A stretch of DNA of 6,099 nt from an uncultured Chloroflexota bacterium (GTDB lineage: Bacteria; Chloroflexota; Anaerolineae; Aggregatilineales; Phototrophicaceae). The notes beneath the pieces were generated by a model. The model made no database searches, had not been told where the DNA came from, and was given only the letters and a program-made list of their open reading frames with translations. Location of the stretch: the NCBI GenBank assembly GCA_903904765.1, contig CAIVEA010001003.1, positions 1 to 6,099 of the forward strand, given 5' to 3'. Both the position numbers and the translations under genes were made by a program. Shown piece by piece: positions 4,843-6,099 of the stretch; positions within the stretch are counted from its first letter, which is position 1, and every line of letters starts with the position of its first letter.

Positions 4843-6099
4843 AGATCATACGATTGCTTCCATTCCGGCACATCCACTTTCATGCCGAAGCCAGATTTAA
4901 GCGTTCCCGCCAGCGCCTCTGCCGATTCCGGTTCACCATGCACGAGGAAGGTGCGGCGTGGACGGCGCGAGAGGCCGCCCACCCATGATAGCAGTTCATC
5001 GCGGTCAGCGTGACCGCTAAAACCCGTCAGCGTTTCCACCTGCGCGTTGACTCGGTAGGTATCCCCGAACACACGGATGTCCTTCGCGCCGTCCACCAGC
5101 CGCCGCCCTAATGTGTTCGGCGCTTGCCAGCCGGTAATCAGGATGGTGGCGCGGGGGTCTTCGATGTTGTTCTTGACGTGGTGCAGGATGCGCCCGGTTT
5201 CCATCATGCCGCTGGCGCTGATGATGATGGCGGGTTGCAGCAGGAAGTTCAGCGCCTTGCTGTCATCCAACGAACGGGTGTAAATCAACTGCTCGAAGCC
5301 GAACGGATCATGCCCGTTCAACTGGGTAATGAAGGACATGGTTTCGGGGTCGAAGCATTCAGGGTGGCTGCGGAACACGTTGGTGGTGTTGATCGCCAGT
5401 GGGCTATCCACATAAATCGGCAGGCGCGGGATGTCCCCTTGCAGCGCCAGTTTGTGCAGCGTGTATACCAGTTGCTGCGTGCGCCCGACAGCGAAGGCCG
5501 GGATGATGATCTTGCCGCCGCGCCGGTAAGTGGCGGCGACGATGCGCTCCAGCGCCTTTTCGGAGTCCGCGACGGGTTCGTGCAGACGGTCTCCATAGGT
5601 GCTTTCGAGGAGCAGTATGTCCGCACCGTCCGGTATTTGCGGGTCGCGGATGATAGGGATGCCCTTGCGCCCGATGTCGCCGCTGAATACCAGCCGCACA
5701 TCGCGGTGCGCGTCGCGGTCTTCGATGTCGAGGATGACGGTGGCGCTGCCCAGCATGTGTCCGGCATCAATCAGCGTGAGCGAAACACCGGGGGCGATCT
5801 GGCGGGTGCGCCCGTAACTTTGCGAGATGAAGTTCTCGATGCTGCGTGCCGCGTCCGCCTCGGTGTAGATCGGTTCGATGGGCTTTTCGTTGTGCTTCTG
5901 GCGTTTCTTGTTCAGGAACTCGGCATCGCGTTCTTGAATGTGGGCGCTATCCAGCAGCATGACCGCGCACAGATCGCGGGTGGCGGGGGTACACAGGATG
6001 TCGCCCTGAAAGCCGCTTTTCACCAGCGTGGGGATGTTGCCGGAATGGTCAATGTGCGCGTGTGAGAGCACCATCACATCCACTTTTTTGGCGCTGAAG
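4836..6099 (-). CDS. Beta-CASP metallo-beta-lactamase ribonuclease (COG1236/TTHA0252-like), 5' end missing
   Basis: The frame runs to the right edge, so the true start is outside; the GTG at 6083 is internal. About 421 residues are visible, and perhaps 40 N-terminal ones, including the first metal-site motif, are missing. Numbering from that GTG, the zinc ligands are all present: HAHIDH (8-13), H109 in GHMLGSA, D136 in SGDIG. The beta-CASP motifs are E160 in ESTYGDR (motif A), H358 in SGHAD (motif B) and H382 in VHGE (motif C). The segment IIISASGMMETGR (287-299) is typical of the RNA-specific branch related to CPSF73. Such enzymes are zinc-dependent RNA endo- or exonucleases acting in RNA decay or processing in the cytoplasm. 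RNase J is a less likely alternative, since its extra C-terminal domain is absent. It is first in a minus-strand series with the acidic protein and tadA; co-transcription depends on read-through of the palindrome region. Confidence 0.92.
   Translation of the reverse strand, partial: FSAKKVDVMVLSHAHIDHSGNIPTLVKSGFQGDILCTPATRDLCAVMLLDSAHIQERDAEFLNKKRQKHNEKPIEPIYTEADAARSIENFISQSYGRTRQIAPGVSLTLIDAGHMLGSATVILDIEDRDAHRDVRLVFSGDIGRKGIPIIRDPQIPDGADILLLESTYGDRLHEPVADSEKALERIVAATYRRGGKIIIPAFAVGRTQQLVYTLHKLALQGDIPRLPIYVDSPLAINTTNVFRSHPECFDPETMSFITQLNGHDPFGFEQLIYTRSLDDSKALNFLLQPAIIISASGMMETGRILHHVKNNIEDPRATILITGWQAPNTLGRRLVDGAKDIRVFGDTYRVNAQVETLTGFSGHADRDELLSWVGGLSRRPRRTFLVHGEPESAEALAGTLKSGFGMKVDVPEWKQSYDLG

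Noticed and set aside
5124..6065. Long plus-strand open frame (313 codons) opposite the beta-CASP gene
   Set aside because: The minus strand here encodes every expected beta-CASP motif; the plus frame has no recognisable domain and is a by-product of GC-rich codon bias.

Overview
The window looks like chromosomal DNA of a GC-rich, probably free-living bacterium of the Chloroflexota (Anaerolineae-like). The main clue is two consecutive secreted proteins built from beta-sandwich modules joined by long Thr-Pro linkers (TPTRTPTP type), a style very common in that phylum. This assignment is inference; there is no rRNA or other phylogenetic marker here.

Layout. Left half, plus strand: the 3' end of a secreted multi-module protein (1-953, open at the left edge), a strong hairpin (968-1004), a sigma70-like promoter (1063-1091), and a complete secreted protein (1142-3115) with signal peptide, a large beta-rich N-terminal region, a Thr/Pro linker and two fibronectin-III-like modules. 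Middle: a terminator hairpin (3120-3153) sits between that gene and a convergent class II tRNA-Ser(CGA) gene (3164-3251, minus). The tRNA promoter lies back to back with a plus-strand promoter for a small GlsB/YeaQ/YmgE-type membrane protein (3370-3684). Right half, minus strand, in transcription order: a beta-CASP metallo-beta-lactamase ribonuclease (4836-6099, open at the right edge), a 100-base gap filled by a nested palindrome, a lysine-free acidic protein of unknown function (4148-4735), and the tRNA adenosine deaminase gene tadA (3681-4148). tadA starts in a TAATG overlap with the unknown gene, so those two are very probably co-translated. tadA also ends tail to tail with the membrane-protein gene through a shared CTAA.

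How the genes relate. The left pair are likely cell-surface or extracellular binding proteins. The right group is RNA-centred (an RNA-cleaving beta-CASP enzyme and an anticodon-editing deaminase) with an uncharacterised partner. The most interesting object is that partner: its last five residues are QLSLF, an exact match to the consensus bacterial sliding-clamp (DnaN) binding motif, at the end of an acidic, internally repeated tail. No mobile element, CRISPR array or phage gene is visible, and no stretch over 300 bases lacks a gene.
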